A stretch of DNA of 64,000 nucleotides from Planctomycetes bacterium UBA7888 (GCA_002500505.1 DLRM01000011.1:1-64000), one strand, 5' to 3'. Positions 9,031 through 18,575 are shown, counted from the stretch's first letter. Notes: generated from the sequence alone by a model not told the origin. A program made the numbers and translations.

Positions 9031-11996
9031 GCGCCCACAATTACGCCCGAAGCGGAAGTTCCGTCGATGAGGACTTCCAATGGGGATTTGAAGCGGGCCA
9101 AGCGAAGGCCGTTTGGGCGTTCTTCTAAAACGCTGTTCCGAAGCCAATCAAAATCGAGCTTGCCGTCACCTAGTTGTGGATTCACTGTTAGGTAACCTAC
9201 GTGGAAAGAAGTCATGTTATTAAAGAAGTGGCTTCCTTCCGAAGGCTCCACTCGCAGGTTTTCAAAACCGGTTTCAACGACAGCTTTGACTCCAGAGATT
9301 AGCCCCCACTCCACGGGAATTCCGAGCCAAGGGTCCGAGGAACCCCAGCGCCCAGGGCCAATCAACAAATACGGGCGATCTTCCGAGATTAGTCGTGCAT
9401 TTAGTTCGCCAATCAAAGCCGCAGTCTCTCGACTCTTCGCACGGTCAAACTCCATTGGGTCCACAAACAAAACATCATGGATTCCTTCATAGCGACAATT
9501 ACCCAACGCTCGGCTAGATGCGCACAGTAGCTGTTCTTCAGAATACTTTTCCAAATCCACTTTTATCTTTTCAGAATCCACCACCATGGGCCGCACTTGC
9601 AACAGGGCTAGACGCTTAGGCAATCCTATATCTCCTTCCAAATCAACGGCGAATTCAATCTCAACGGGACTCCCCATTCCCCATCGCCCCGCCTCCAATA
9701 GTTCTTCCATCAACCCCGCAAGGGGGAATGAGCCATGCTTTAAAACTGGAGCAAAAGTAACTAGCCTCACACCAGAACGAGATACCCCGTCGGTAATCGT
9801 TTCGTTTTCAGAAGACCAAGTGGAAGCAAGAGGTGACAAAGTTCCATCTTCATCTGCAACTTGCAAATCAAATCGAGAAGATTCAAAAGTCCCATGCCCT
9901 TCAACGCCTTCTACCGAGCAATCCAATCGCAAGGCGTAAAAATTACGTTGGGCATTTTCCAAAACATCCTCCACTAAAGAATATTCAGGTTGAACGAGAG
10001 GGTGGCGTGGGCAAAATCGAAGGCCGGCACCTCCTTCCACGACGGTTCTTCCTAAACCTAAAGCAACTGTACAAACTCCGTCGTTGGGCTCTACTGGACC
10101 GAATGGGTAATAGTTGTGGGAACGTGCAACACCCGCAAAACTCGGGTAGTACTTCCCGTCATGATCCCGACCAAAAAGTCGCTGGATAACCACGCCCATT
10201 TTTTCTTCCTCGTGCAAATAAGGTGTTGCCCGAATAAATGACTTTGCCCGGCGGCTATATGTCGAGGCATAGACCAGCTTCACTGCTCTACAAAGCGCAG
10301 CTAACCTGCGGTCAGGATCTTCTTCGCAATTCGGCAACATATAAGTGGAGTAGATACCGGCGAAGGGTTGAAGATGAGAATCCTCTAACAGGCTGGAAGA
10401 TCGTACTGCAAGAGGACCGTCGAAAGTATTGGCGATGACCATCAAGTCTTCAATCAATTCTTCCGGCAAGTCGGCCGACACAAACATTTCTTCAATTTCA
10501 GGGTCACTTCGGTCCCCCAAAGCATCGGCAAGCAAGCTATTCTCCTCAATAAACCTATCAAATAGTTCTGTCGTCAAAACAACTGCCGGAGGCACAAGCA
10601 CTTTAACTCCAGTGAAACTCTGTCCGGGCTGATAGTACCGCAAAAGGTAGTTAATAAAGGCAAGCCCTCTAGCTTTTCCTCCCAAGCTCCCTCCGCCTAT
10701 TCGACAAAAATCAATCGTGTTATCGAAGCTCTTTCGGTCAAAGTCAGCAATTGTTCCGCGTTGAGAACCTTGTCTCGATTCATGGAGAACTCGATTCAAA
10801 TAGGAGCGCATGCCCCGAGCTCCTGAAAAATCTGCTACCTTTTTCGGAGCAAGCCGGTCAGCCAGCTCGAACTCCGTTCTCGCGCGCAGCCAAGTAGAAA
10901 AGTGGTTCTGCGTCCCATGAAAAAGAATGCACTCGTCCGTCACACCATGAACCGCCTCTTCCAGCTCCCGAATCGTCCCCGCAGTTGCTTCCACGGAACC
11001 ATTGGGATTCCGGAATACAAAAGGGCCAAAGCCAAATTGGAGCAACATAAACTCCCGCATATGTTGATAAAGAAGGGGTGAATTCTTGTCCACAAAAGAT
11101 GCGCCAATAGCTTGAGAGTCTTCCGCTTTGCTGGCATCACTTGACTGAACCATAATCGGCAATTCTGGTCGTAGCGAGCGCACCCTCTTCATGAGTCGCA
11201 ATCCCGCACCATCTACTTCAGCGCCATCCCGTTGCTCAGGGATCTTGGCGTCAGAGATGACACCCAACAAATACCTGCCATGTTCCTGAATAATTCGCTC
11301 TGCGCCAGCAACGTCTTGAGCCAATAGAACTTTGGGTCGCGCTCGAAGTCGAAGCAGCTTATGCGAAAGGTTCACCGCGTCGGATAAAACCCTTTGGGAT
11401 TGGGCGAAAATCTCTGCATAAAGAAGTGGCAAATAAGACGACAAGAACTTCAAGGAATCCTCGACCAAAAGAACGGCCCTCACCCCAACCCTTGCCGAGT
11501 CGTGCAGAAAGTTAACCCGGTCTTCAATCAACTTGATAACTGCAACCATTAAGCGACTATCACCATTCCAGTGCAGCACATAGTCGAATGGATTCCTAGA
11601 GCGGCCATCCAAAGAAGCCTGGACAGCTCTTGCATCATTCCCAAGAAGAACAACTGGCATACCTCCTTGAGTGGCTTTGACTTCTTCTGCAAAACCTGCC
11701 GTATCTACTTCTCCAAATAGCGGAGTCACAATGACCAAATCGAATCTGTGGTTCTGTGAAAGAGTTTCCATGGCCTCTTCCACCGTCGAAACCCGCTTCA
11801 CTCGCGGGGTATATCGCAGATTCAATTCACCATAATCCGCCAGCAAAGGCTCAAGAACTTGCCCATCCTCTTGAAACACAAAGGAGTCATACAAGCTCGA
11901 AACAAGTAAAACCTCTCGAATACGGTAGGGCATCAGATTTTCAAATCCCTGAATACCCACGCTTTCCAGGACAGTACGAGGTTCTTGGTTCATCAT
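9027..11996 (-). CDS. Receiver-domain plus PEP/pyruvate-binding (PPDK N-terminal-like) protein
   Basis: A 989-residue protein. Residues about 25-155 and 170-330 look like two response-regulator-like domains; the second has AVLLVEDS and LGVISDAKIP with a Lys in FVDKNSP. From about residue 430 it has the ATP-grasp-type nucleotide-binding domain of PEP synthase/pyruvate phosphate dikinase (GGGSLGGKARGLAF, PLAVRSSSLLEDS, ALLQVRPMV). The phosphohistidine swivelling domain and the PEP/pyruvate TIM-barrel are not present, so it is not a complete PEP synthase. The C-terminal 170 residues are additional. It converges with the sulfatase gene (4-base overlap). A signal-responsive phosphotransfer role is inference. 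Confidence 0.85.
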   Translation of the reverse strand: MMNQEPRTVLESVGIQGFENLMPYRIREVLLVSSLYDSFVFQEDGQVLEPLLADYGELNLRYTPRVKRVSTVEEAMETLSQNHRFDLVIVTPLFGEVDTAGFAEEVKATQGGMPVVLLGNDARAVQASLDGRSRNPFDYVLHWNGDSRLMVAVIKLIEDRVNFLHDSARVGVRAVLLVEDSLKFLSSYLPLLYAEIFAQSQRVLSDAVNLSHKLLRLRARPKVLLAQDVAGAERIIQEHGRYLLGVISDAKIPEQRDGAEVDGAGLRLMKRVRSLRPELPIMVQSSDASKAEDSQAIGASFVDKNSPLLYQHMREFMLLQFGFGPFVFRNPNGSVEATAGTIRELEEAVHGVTDECILFHGTQNHFSTWLRARTEFELADRLAPKKVADFSGARGMRSYLNRVLHESRQGSQRGTIADFDRKSFDNTIDFCRIGGGSLGGKARGLAFINYLLRYYQPGQSFTGVKVLVPPAVVLTTELFDRFIEENSLLADALGDRSDPEIEEMFVSADLPEELIEDLMVIANTFDGPLAVRSSSLLEDSHLQPFAGIYSTYMLPNCEEDPDRRLAALCRAVKLVYASTYSRRAKSFIRATPYLHEEEKMGVVIQRLFGRDHDGKYYPSFAGVARSHNYYPFGPVEPNDGVCTVALGLGRTVVEGGAGLRFCPRHPLVQPEYSLVEDVLENAQRNFYALRLDCSVEGVEGHGTFESSRFDLQVADEDGTLSPLASTWSSENETITDGVSRSGVRLVTFAPVLKHGSFPLAGLMEELLEAGRWGMGSPVEIEFAVDLEGDIGLPKRLALLQVRPMVVDSEKIKVDLEKYSEEQLLCASSRALGNCRYEGIHDVLFVDPMEFDRAKSRETAALIGELNARLISEDRPYLLIGPGRWGSSDPWLGIPVEWGLISGVKAVVETGFENLRVEPSEGSHFFNNMTSFHVGYLTVNPQLGDGKLDFDWLRNSVLEERPNGLRLARFKSPLEVLIDGTSASGVIVGA

Positions 11997-12024
11997 GCTT
12001 TCATCTTCTTCCCGACTCTAACGC

Positions 12025-12057
12025 AAACAGCCCGGGCCGCCGAAGACCGGGCTGTTT
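12025..12057 (-). terminator. Intrinsic terminator after gdhA
   Basis: An 11-bp perfect stem AAACAGCCCGG / CCGGGCTGTTT with an 11-base loop, 24 bases after the gdhA stop on the minus strand. The U-tract after the stem is short (the stem ends in TTT, then GCGTT), but stem strength and position fit a terminator separating gdhA from the receiver/PEP-binding gene. Confidence 0.75.
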
Positions 12058-12080
12058 CGTAAGCGAGGACGGATCGAAAA

Positions 12081-13460
12081 TCAGACTAGCCCTTGGTCCA
12101 TCATGGAGTTTGCAACCTTCAAGAAACCAGCAATATTAGCTCCCGCGACATAGTTGCCTTCCATGCCATAAGTACCCGAAGCGGACACACATGACTCATG
12201 AATACTATGCATGATTCCCTTAAGTCGGTTGTCCACCTCTTCTCGGGTCCAGGACAAGCGCGCGCTATTCTGCGCCATCTCCAGTCCAGAAACGGCAACG
12301 CCACCTGCATTGGCAGCCTTGCCAGGTCCGTATAGAAAGTTGTTCTCAAGGAAGACATCTACTCCATCAGGGGTCGTGGGCATGTTGGCACCCTCCGACA
12401 CCAAGTTCACACCATTCTTCGCCATATTAGAAGCATCTTTTCCATTAATCTCGTTCTGAGTTGCGGACGGGAATGCGCAATTTGCGGGCACATCCCAAAG
12501 CGGGTTGTAACCAAGCATTGGGTCGGTTTCGTAGTAAACCGAATTTCCAAAGTGCTCGGTGTATTCGGCAATTCGGCCGCGACGATTGTTTTTCAAATCC
12601 ATCACAAACTGGAGTTTCTTTTCGTCAATTCCATCAGCGTCGTGAATCCAACCACTTGAGTCAGAGAGAGTCACAGCCTTTCCGCCAAGCTCGTTAATTT
12701 TCTCGACCGTGTACTGGGCAACATTTCCGCTACCGGAAACAAGACAAGTCTTGCCTTCCAGGGAATCGTTTTTCGTGGTCAACATTTCGGCAGCAAAATA
12801 AACGGCACCGTAACCCGTTGCTTCTGGTCGAATTAGAGAGCCACCCCAGTCCAAAGACTTTCCAGTCAATACACCGGTGAATTCGTTACGTAAGCGCTTG
12901 TACTGGCCGAACAAGAAACCAATCTCTCGGCCGCCAACACCTATATCCCCTGCAGGAACATCGGTGTTTGGACCAATATGACGAGAGAGCTCAGTCATAA
13001 AGCTTTGACAAAAACGCATCACTTCATTGTCGGACTTTCCTTTTGGGTCAAAATCGGAGCCACCTTTGCCGCCACCCATGGGCAGAGTGGTCAAGCTATT
13101 CTTAAACACTTGTTCAAAAGCAAGGAATTTCAAGATACCTAAGTTCACACTTGGGTGAAAACGAAGCCCACCTTTGTAAGGACCAATTGCGCTATTGAAC
13201 TCAATGCGGAAGCCCCGCTGAACATGGACTTCGCCCCGATCGTCCATCCAAGGCACACGGAACATAAGCACTCGTTCTGGCTCCACAATCCGCTGCAGAA
13301 TCTTGGCAGCTTGGTATTCAGGGTGCTTTTGGAGAACAGGTTCTAGCGAAGTCACGACTTCTTCGACTGCTTGAAGAAACTCGGGCTGTGCGGGGTTTTT
13401 GGCTTCAACTTGGCCAAGAAAATCGGTCACGAAGTTAGACATGGTGGTTTGGGTAGTCAT
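12081..13460 (-). CDS. gdhA: Glutamate dehydrogenase (probably NADP type)
   Basis: A 459-residue enzyme of the hexameric bacterial GDH type that interconverts 2-oxoglutarate plus ammonium and glutamate. Diagnostic stretches include PYKGGLRFHPSVN, LPMGGGKGGSDFDPKGKS (catalytic Lys region), VPAGDIGVGGREIG and a Rossmann VSGSGNVAQYT. Length matches the family. A ribosome site GAGGAGAATC precedes ATG 13460. A terminator follows it, and a repeat pair upstream may be regulatory. Confidence 0.96.
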   Translation of the reverse strand: MTTQTTMSNFVTDFLGQVEAKNPAQPEFLQAVEEVVTSLEPVLQKHPEYQAAKILQRIVEPERVLMFRVPWMDDRGEVHVQRGFRIEFNSAIGPYKGGLRFHPSVNLGILKFLAFEQVFKNSLTTLPMGGGKGGSDFDPKGKSDNEVMRFCQSFMTELSRHIGPNTDVPAGDIGVGGREIGFLFGQYKRLRNEFTGVLTGKSLDWGGSLIRPEATGYGAVYFAAEMLTTKNDSLEGKTCLVSGSGNVAQYTVEKINELGGKAVTLSDSSGWIHDADGIDEKKLQFVMDLKNNRRGRIAEYTEHFGNSVYYETDPMLGYNPLWDVPANCAFPSATQNEINGKDASNMAKNGVNLVSEGANMPTTPDGVDVFLENNFLYGPGKAANAGGVAVSGLEMAQNSARLSWTREEVDNRLKGIMHSIHESCVSASGTYGMEGNYVAGANIAGFLKVANSMMDQGLV

Positions 13461-13495
13461 GATTCTCCTCTGTGGAGCAAATGAGTGCGTAGGTT

Positions 13496-13533
13496 AAACC
13501 CTTGGGGGGACTTTGTGCAGGGGGGAAACCCTT
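13496..13533. promoter_or_regulatory. Direct repeats AAACCCTT upstream of gdhA
   Basis: Two identical octamers AAACCCTT (13496-13503 and 13526-13533), 30 bases start to start (about three helical turns), with GGGGGG runs between them. They lie 36-73 bases upstream of the gdhA ATG in the gap between gdhA and the pyrK-like gene. The position suits a regulator site, but no known operator is recognised. Confidence 0.35.
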
Positions 13534-13550
13534 AATTTTGCGTTTATAAC

Positions 13551-14369
13551 TTAATAATCCACGTCTTCGCCAGCGAAAACAGGCCCATCTGTACATGTTT
13601 TGGCCCAGGGCCAACCCCCAAAGCGGCCAGATTTCGAGGCTTTGGTGGGACAGCCATTACAGACCCCAATCCCACAACCCATATAGGTTTCCAGGGAAAG
13701 CTGGAACTCCAAACCCTCGGCCCGAGCGAAATCGGTAAATCCATGCAGCAACCCGGGTGGACCACATGCACAAAAAAGGGCCCCGTGGCCAATTCGGTCA
13801 CCTTTCAATTCAGCATCCAACGCCTGAACAACAGTCCCATGAAAGCCGCAGGATCCGTCGTCCGTTGCAAGCTGAATCTTCAGAGTCCCGCCCTCAAAGG
13901 CCGTCCTGTCGTAGAGGCGGTCTTCTGTGCGGGCACCAAAGATGAAGTGCGTTTGAGCCTTTGCTTGTTCCCTCGCATGCGCATAGGCCAAGAAGGGGGC
14001 ACTGCCCACACCACCAGCCAGCAAAACAACCTCGCGTTCGCTCGGCGCCACTTCAAACCCATTGCCTAAAGGCCCGGTCCAACGCAAGCTCTCTCCAATC
14101 GACAACTCGCTCAAAATACGCGTACCTGCACCCATTACCTGAATTAAAAAACTCAGATGAGTGGAATCCGATTGCCCATAGATTGAAAAAGGGCGCGGTA
14201 TGGTTAAATCTGAGGGCCCTACCGGAGTCAACATGGCAAAGCGTCCAGGATTCAAAGGCTCCAAAGGAGTTGGTAACTCCACTTCCATCAAAAAGGCATC
14301 TGGGCCGCAGCTTTGTTTCCCTGAAACGAGAACGACTTCAGACCGAGCATCAGATGGAAGGACTCCCAT
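13551..14369 (-). CDS. PyrK-like iron-sulfur flavin reductase subunit
   Basis: A 272-residue protein of the dihydroorotate dehydrogenase electron-transfer subunit family: FAD-binding barrel with RPFSIYG, NAD-binding domain with LLAGGVGSAPFLAYA, and a C-terminal [2Fe-2S] motif CGIGVCNGC followed by a distant C (WAKTC), the cysteine spacing typical of PyrK. No pyrD is beside it in the window, so the partner is unseen; it could serve another oxidoreductase. Start: ATG 14369 is plausible, and the divergent Nudix gene begins 52 bases away. Confidence 0.88.
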   Translation of the reverse strand: MGVLPSDARSEVVLVSGKQSCGPDAFLMEVELPTPLEPLNPGRFAMLTPVGPSDLTIPRPFSIYGQSDSTHLSFLIQVMGAGTRILSELSIGESLRWTGPLGNGFEVAPSEREVVLLAGGVGSAPFLAYAHAREQAKAQTHFIFGARTEDRLYDRTAFEGGTLKIQLATDDGSCGFHGTVVQALDAELKGDRIGHGALFCACGPPGLLHGFTDFARAEGLEFQLSLETYMGCGIGVCNGCPTKASKSGRFGGWPWAKTCTDGPVFAGEDVDY

Positions 14370-14421
14370 GGTTGCAAGATTCTACCCTCGCCGATTGCCT
14401 AAGATTGCAGTCGTGAATCGC

Positions 14422-14895
14422 ATGGACCACCCAAACCGTCGGCCAGCTTCCGGGGCGGCCGAAGACCCGATTTTGGCGGCAGGTATCGTGCTTTGGCGGC
14501 TCAGCAAAAGCGGCACTCCTGAGTTTCTTCTTTTGCGCAATTCACTTCACAAAACTTGGGGTTTCCCAAAGGGCCACGCCGATTGTTCCGACGAAACTCT
14601 CGAAGCGACCGCAATTCGAGAAACGCTTGAGGAAACGGGGATTCGAATTCAGCCAGACCAACTCAACCCCCATTTTTCGGACACGCATATTTACAAAACG
14701 GGCAATCGAGGCTCCTTAAAGCGAGTTGTGACTTGGCTAGCGGAAGTTCCTGCTGGAACCGAGATTCTATGCTCCGATGAACACGACGAACACGGTTGGT
14801 TTATTGAATCTTCCGCGCTCGAACACCTTGAACATCAAGCCCTTCGACGCACCCTGATTCGAGCGGCGGGACGGGTAGAATCTGCCCTTCCATGA
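14422..14895 (+). CDS. Nudix hydrolase
   Basis: A 157-residue protein with an intact Nudix box in GHADCSDETLEATAIRET followed by LEETGI (Gx5Ex7REUxEExGU). The AAGIVLWRLS and GFPKGHAD segments resemble Ap4A/diadenosine-type MutT proteins. The frame is open upstream to 14200, but that region overlaps the divergent pyrK-like gene; ATG 14422 (or GTG 14413) fits the start of homology. Its stop overlaps the next gene's ATG (ATGA), so it heads the long co-directional run. Confidence 0.88.
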   Translation: MDHPNRRPASGAAEDPILAAGIVLWRLSKSGTPEFLLLRNSLHKTWGFPKGHADCSDETLEATAIRETLEETGIRIQPDQLNPHFSDTHIYKTGNRGSLKRVVTWLAEVPAGTEILCSDEHDEHGWFIESSALEHLEHQALRRTLIRAAGRVESALP

Positions 14896-15494
14896 GCCCC
14901 AAACAGGCACGTCAAATCCTCGATGCCCACTCTCCGCCGGGAGAGGGGTGGCCATTGCACTGCCGCCAAGTTGCCAAAGTGACTCGTTTGGTGTCGGATT
15001 CGCTGACTGCCATTGGGGCCAACCTGAATTCAGACGATTTGGAAGCTCAAGCCCTTCTCCACGACATCGGCCGGGTACAAACTCATGGTGTCATGCATGG
15101 ATGGGCTGGTTTTACCCTTCTACGCTCCCTTGGGCACGAATCCGTTGCGCGCGCCTGCCTAACTCATTGGTTCAAAGGACGCGACGAATCAGAACTTCGC
15201 GCCAGCGGCCGACTGAAGGAATCATTCATCAATAATTTGTTTAGTGCCCTCAATCCACCTGAATGGACCTTGGGTGACAGCGTGATTTCTTTTGCGGACT
15301 CCTGCGTCAAACACGCAACCATCGTTTCCCTCAATGATCGTCATGCCGACTTGATTGAACGCTATGGTGACTCCTCATGGATGCGTCGAGCGAATGAGCT
15401 CGCCGTTCAACATGGGGAAGAACTTTCCTCGACTCTCGGCCAACCGGTTGAGAATCTCGTTTCGCCTTTCTACGGTGACACTCTTCATGCCTGA
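14892..15494 (+). CDS. HD-domain phosphohydrolase
   Basis: A 200-residue protein with HCRQVAKV...LLHDIGRV...LTHW, the H...HD...H pattern of HD metal-dependent phosphohydrolases. It overlaps the Nudix gene upstream by 4 bases and argS downstream by 8. Its TGA stop is clearly a real terminator codon. The substrate (nucleotide or phosphate ester) is unknown. Confidence 0.85.
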   Translation: MSPKQARQILDAHSPPGEGWPLHCRQVAKVTRLVSDSLTAIGANLNSDDLEAQALLHDIGRVQTHGVMHGWAGFTLLRSLGHESVARACLTHWFKGRDESELRASGRLKESFINNLFSALNPPEWTLGDSVISFADSCVKHATIVSLNDRHADLIERYGDSSWMRRANELAVQHGEELSSTLGQPVENLVSPFYGDTLHA

Positions 15495-17190
15495 CACCTT
15501 GCACCTAGGCCTCGACCATTTTGATGTTCAAATTCGAAGCGCTTTAGCACAGGCACTTGGTTTAGAAAAAGATTCATTAAAGCTCGAGCGCCCCCGCGAC
15601 GAAAAAATGGGCGAGTTTGCCTTTCCTTGCTTTCGATTTGCGAAAGAGAAGAAAACTAATCCTGCTGAGCTTGCCAAAAAACTTGCCGGAGAGCTCTCGG
15701 TTGAGTTTGTAGCCCCATCGGCGGCGGGGCCCTTCTTGAATTTCAGAGTGGAGCCAGCCGCTCTGGCGAAGCGTGTGGCATCTGATGTTTCCAAACCCAA
15801 CTACGGTTGCGGCAACCTCGAAGGAAAAGTAGTTGTCGAATACAGCTCGCCTAATATTGCCAAGCCAATGCATGTGGGCCATCTTCGCACTACAGTCATT
15901 GGTGCCGCCCTTTCCCGACTAGCTAATCGCGCCGGCCATGAAGTCGTCCGCATCAATCACCTTGGCGATTGGGGTTCGCAGTTTGGGAAATTGGTTGCCG
16001 CTTGGAATCGTTGGGGAAGTGAAGAAAAACTCTCAGTCGAACCTATCGACCACCTTCTTGAACTCTATGTGCGTTACCACAAAGAGGAAGAAAACGACGA
16101 GTCGCTCCCTGCTGCTGCCAAAGTTGCATTCCAGGAATTGGAGTCCGGAGAGAACAATAAAACTCGCGTGATTTGGAAACGGTTCACGGAATACTCTCTC
16201 CGAGAGTTCAATCATATTTTCGACCGCTTGGGGAGCACCTTTGATTTTGTTCGAGGAGAATCCTGGTACGAAGACCAGCTCGACCCTCTCATTGATTGGC
16301 TTGAAAGTACAGGTGTACTAGAAGAGAGCGACGGCGCCACCATCGTGGATTTAAAGGACCACGGCATCAAAACTCCCTGCCTTGTCAAAACTGCCCACGG
16401 CACCACTCTCTATGCGACGCGCGATCTCGCAGCCGCAAAATCTCGTTGGGAAGAGTTCCAATTCGAGCGCGCGCTTTATGTTGTTGGTGCCGAACAAAAT
16501 CTGCACTTCCAACAATTCACAACAGTCCTAAAAAAGGCAGGTTGCGAATGGGCCAGCCGTATTGAGCACATTTCATTTGGCTTGATTCGCCTGCAGGAAG
16601 GAAAGCTCAGCACCCGCGAAGGCCGCATCCTGTCTCTAACCGAAGTTTTGGACCGCGCCGTAGAATTGGCGGCCGAAATTATTGAAGAAAAAAATCCTGA
16701 GCTTGACCACAAAGAAGCGGTTTCCGAACAAGTTGGCGTAGGCGCAATTATCTTTCATGACCTAAAGCATCAGAGAAACAAAGATGTTGTTTTTAATTGG
16801 GGAGAAGTTCTTTCCTTTGAAGGGGACACGGGTCCTTACTTGCAATACTCCCACGCACGCTGTTGTGCAATTCTCCGCAAAGCAGACCGCCCTGCTCCTT
16901 CAATTGATTCAATCGACCTAGGACTCCTTAGCGATAGCCCCGAACTATTTGTTGCTTTGGGCCGCTATCCCCAAGCCCTTCGCGAGGCTTGGGAAAAACG
17001 CGAACCTATGATTCTCGCACAGCATCTTTTGAAAATTGCCTCCGCGGGAAATGCTTTCTATCACGAAAAGCGCGTTCTAGGCGAGAGTGAAGAGCTCGAA
17101 TCCGCCCGTCTCTGCGCGATTGACCTCCTTCGAAAAACTTTGGGGGACGGTCTCGGTATCCTGGGTGTACCAACGCCTGAAGAAATGTAA
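15487..17190 (+). CDS. argS: Arginyl-tRNA synthetase
   Basis: A 567-residue class I synthetase. HIGH-type motif appears as AKPMHVGHLRTTVIG after VEYSSPNIAKP, with the N-terminal Add-1 domain (GEFAFPCFRF), the ArgS catalytic segment LYATRDLAAA and a C-terminal anticodon-binding DALR region. ATG 15487 overlaps the HD gene stop; the longer upstream frame would run through the HD gene. It is slightly shorter than E. coli ArgS but complete. Confidence 0.96.
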   Translation: MPDTLHLGLDHFDVQIRSALAQALGLEKDSLKLERPRDEKMGEFAFPCFRFAKEKKTNPAELAKKLAGELSVEFVAPSAAGPFLNFRVEPAALAKRVASDVSKPNYGCGNLEGKVVVEYSSPNIAKPMHVGHLRTTVIGAALSRLANRAGHEVVRINHLGDWGSQFGKLVAAWNRWGSEEKLSVEPIDHLLELYVRYHKEEENDESLPAAAKVAFQELESGENNKTRVIWKRFTEYSLREFNHIFDRLGSTFDFVRGESWYEDQLDPLIDWLESTGVLEESDGATIVDLKDHGIKTPCLVKTAHGTTLYATRDLAAAKSRWEEFQFERALYVVGAEQNLHFQQFTTVLKKAGCEWASRIEHISFGLIRLQEGKLSTREGRILSLTEVLDRAVELAAEIIEEKNPELDHKEAVSEQVGVGAIIFHDLKHQRNKDVVFNWGEVLSFEGDTGPYLQYSHARCCAILRKADRPAPSIDSIDLGLLSDSPELFVALGRYPQALREAWEKREPMILAQHLLKIASAGNAFYHEKRVLGESEELESARLCAIDLLRKTLGDGLGILGVPTPEEM

Positions 17191-17744
17191 TGGAATCCAA
17201 CCCTATGACAGCTGACCCTAATAGCTTGCGCCTGGAGGATTATCTCCGAGATGTTCCCGACTTCCCCAAGCCTGGGATTGTTTTCAAGGACATCACGCCT
17301 CTTCTTGCTTCCCCCGAGGCTTTTCGGGTCGCTGTTGAGCGCCTAACTGAAGCCGTGCGCCACCTCCGCCCCACTCACATTGCCGCAATTGAATCGCGCG
17401 GATTCCTTTTCGGTACGCCAATGGCGGAGCGGCTGAAGGCGTCCATCATTCCCCTCCGAAAGCCTGGAAAGCTCCCCTGGAAAACAATCGAGGAGTCCTA
17501 CAACCTGGAATATGGCTCCAACACTCTTGAGGTCCATGTGGACGGCGCGGGCCCTAGTGACCGTGTGGTGCTTGTAGACGACCTCCTGGCCACCGGAGGA
17601 ACCGCCTGCGCTTCTGTAAACCTAATTCGGCGCCTTGGAGCCGAAGTCGTGGCTTCAGTATTTGCCGTGGAACTGGATTTTCTACGCGGCCGCGATCTCT
17701 TGCACGGTATGGAGGTCATCAGCCTGGTTCATGTGGACGGGTAG
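17190..17744 (+). CDS. apt: Adenine phosphoribosyltransferase
   Basis: A 184-residue salvage enzyme: DFPKPGIVFKDITPLL, IESRGFLFG and the PRPP-binding VVLVDDLLATGGTACAS are diagnostic of Apt. The start ATG overlaps the argS stop by one base (TAATG); an alternative ATG lies five codons on. Co-transcribed with argS and the sigma factor. Confidence 0.96.
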   Translation: MESNPMTADPNSLRLEDYLRDVPDFPKPGIVFKDITPLLASPEAFRVAVERLTEAVRHLRPTHIAAIESRGFLFGTPMAERLKASIIPLRKPGKLPWKTIEESYNLEYGSNTLEVHVDGAGPSDRVVLVDDLLATGGTACASVNLIRRLGAEVVASVFAVELDFLRGRDLLHGMEVISLVHVDG

Positions 17745-17778
17745 AGTCCGCGCCCCGTTGTCCCTAGAATCCTCCAAC

Positions 17779-18567
17779 ATGTCTTCCGCCATGGAACCCC
17801 TTCAGCCTGATGAGCCCGCGCTCACCGCAGAAGAGCTGTGGGCAAAATGGAAGGAGACTGGCGATGACAGATTGCACTCCCAACTTGTGGAGATGCATGC
17901 GCCTTTGGTTCGATTTATCGCCGAACGGATGTGCGCCGGCCTTCCACGTTCAGTGGATGCTGATGACCTTGCTCAAGAAGGCGCCTTCGGCTTGATGGAT
18001 GCTATTACGAAATTTGATCTTGAGCGCAAGGTCAAGTTTCGCACTTACTGCTCAACCCGCATCCGTGGCGCCATCTTGGATTCGCTTCGTTCGCAAGATT
18101 GGGTGCCTCGTTTGGTGCGCCAGCGGGCTTCCAAGTTAGAAAAGTTACGCCAGAAATGGCTAGCGACTCACGGAACCGAGCCTGGTGAAGAAGAACTCGC
18201 AAAACTTTTCGAGGTTGAGGAAAAAGACCTCGAAAAGATGTTGAAGAAAGCCCAGCCGCGTTCCATTTTGAATGTGAGCGACCGGCGAGTTTCGCCAAGT
18301 GCGGAGGGTGTGGAATCTAGCATTGACACCTTAAAGGCCGGCCAATCCAAGGATCCTGCGGAACAAGTTCAGGCTGCAGACCGCTGGGAGATTCTTCTGA
18401 AGAATCTATCCGACAAGGAAAAGCTCATCCTGAAAGGCTATTACCAAGACGGACTCACTTTGCGGGAGATTGGCGAAAAGTTGGGAATTACCGAGTCTCG
18501 CGTTTGCCAGATTCATGCCAACACGATTAAACGATTGCGAGATCGGTTGGCACCTCCGACCAACTAA
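17779..18567 (+). CDS. Sigma-28-type RNA polymerase sigma factor (FliA/WhiG-like)
   Basis: A 262-residue sigma-70 family protein. Region 2 has DLAQEGAFGLMDAITKFD and KVKFRTYCSTRIRGAILDSLR, and the segment DWVPRLVRQRASKLE matches FliA/WhiG sigma factors; region 3 (HGTEPGEEELAK) and region 4 helix-turn-helix (LTLREIGEKLGITESRVCQIH) follow. ATG 17779 was chosen because upstream sequence is the apt 3' end in another frame. No flagellar gene is in the window, so targets are unknown. Confidence 0.93.
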   Translation: MSSAMEPLQPDEPALTAEELWAKWKETGDDRLHSQLVEMHAPLVRFIAERMCAGLPRSVDADDLAQEGAFGLMDAITKFDLERKVKFRTYCSTRIRGAILDSLRSQDWVPRLVRQRASKLEKLRQKWLATHGTEPGEEELAKLFEVEEKDLEKMLKKAQPRSILNVSDRRVSPSAEGVESSIDTLKAGQSKDPAEQVQAADRWEILLKNLSDKEKLILKGYYQDGLTLREIGEKLGITESRVCQIHANTIKRLRDRLAPPTN

Positions 18568-18575
18568 AGCGAGCG

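Noticed and set aside
9833..10438. Plus-strand open frames inside the receiver/PEP-binding gene, and similar long antisense frames elsewhere
   Set aside because: They lie entirely within well-supported genes on the other strand and their translations show no recognisable domain or signal.
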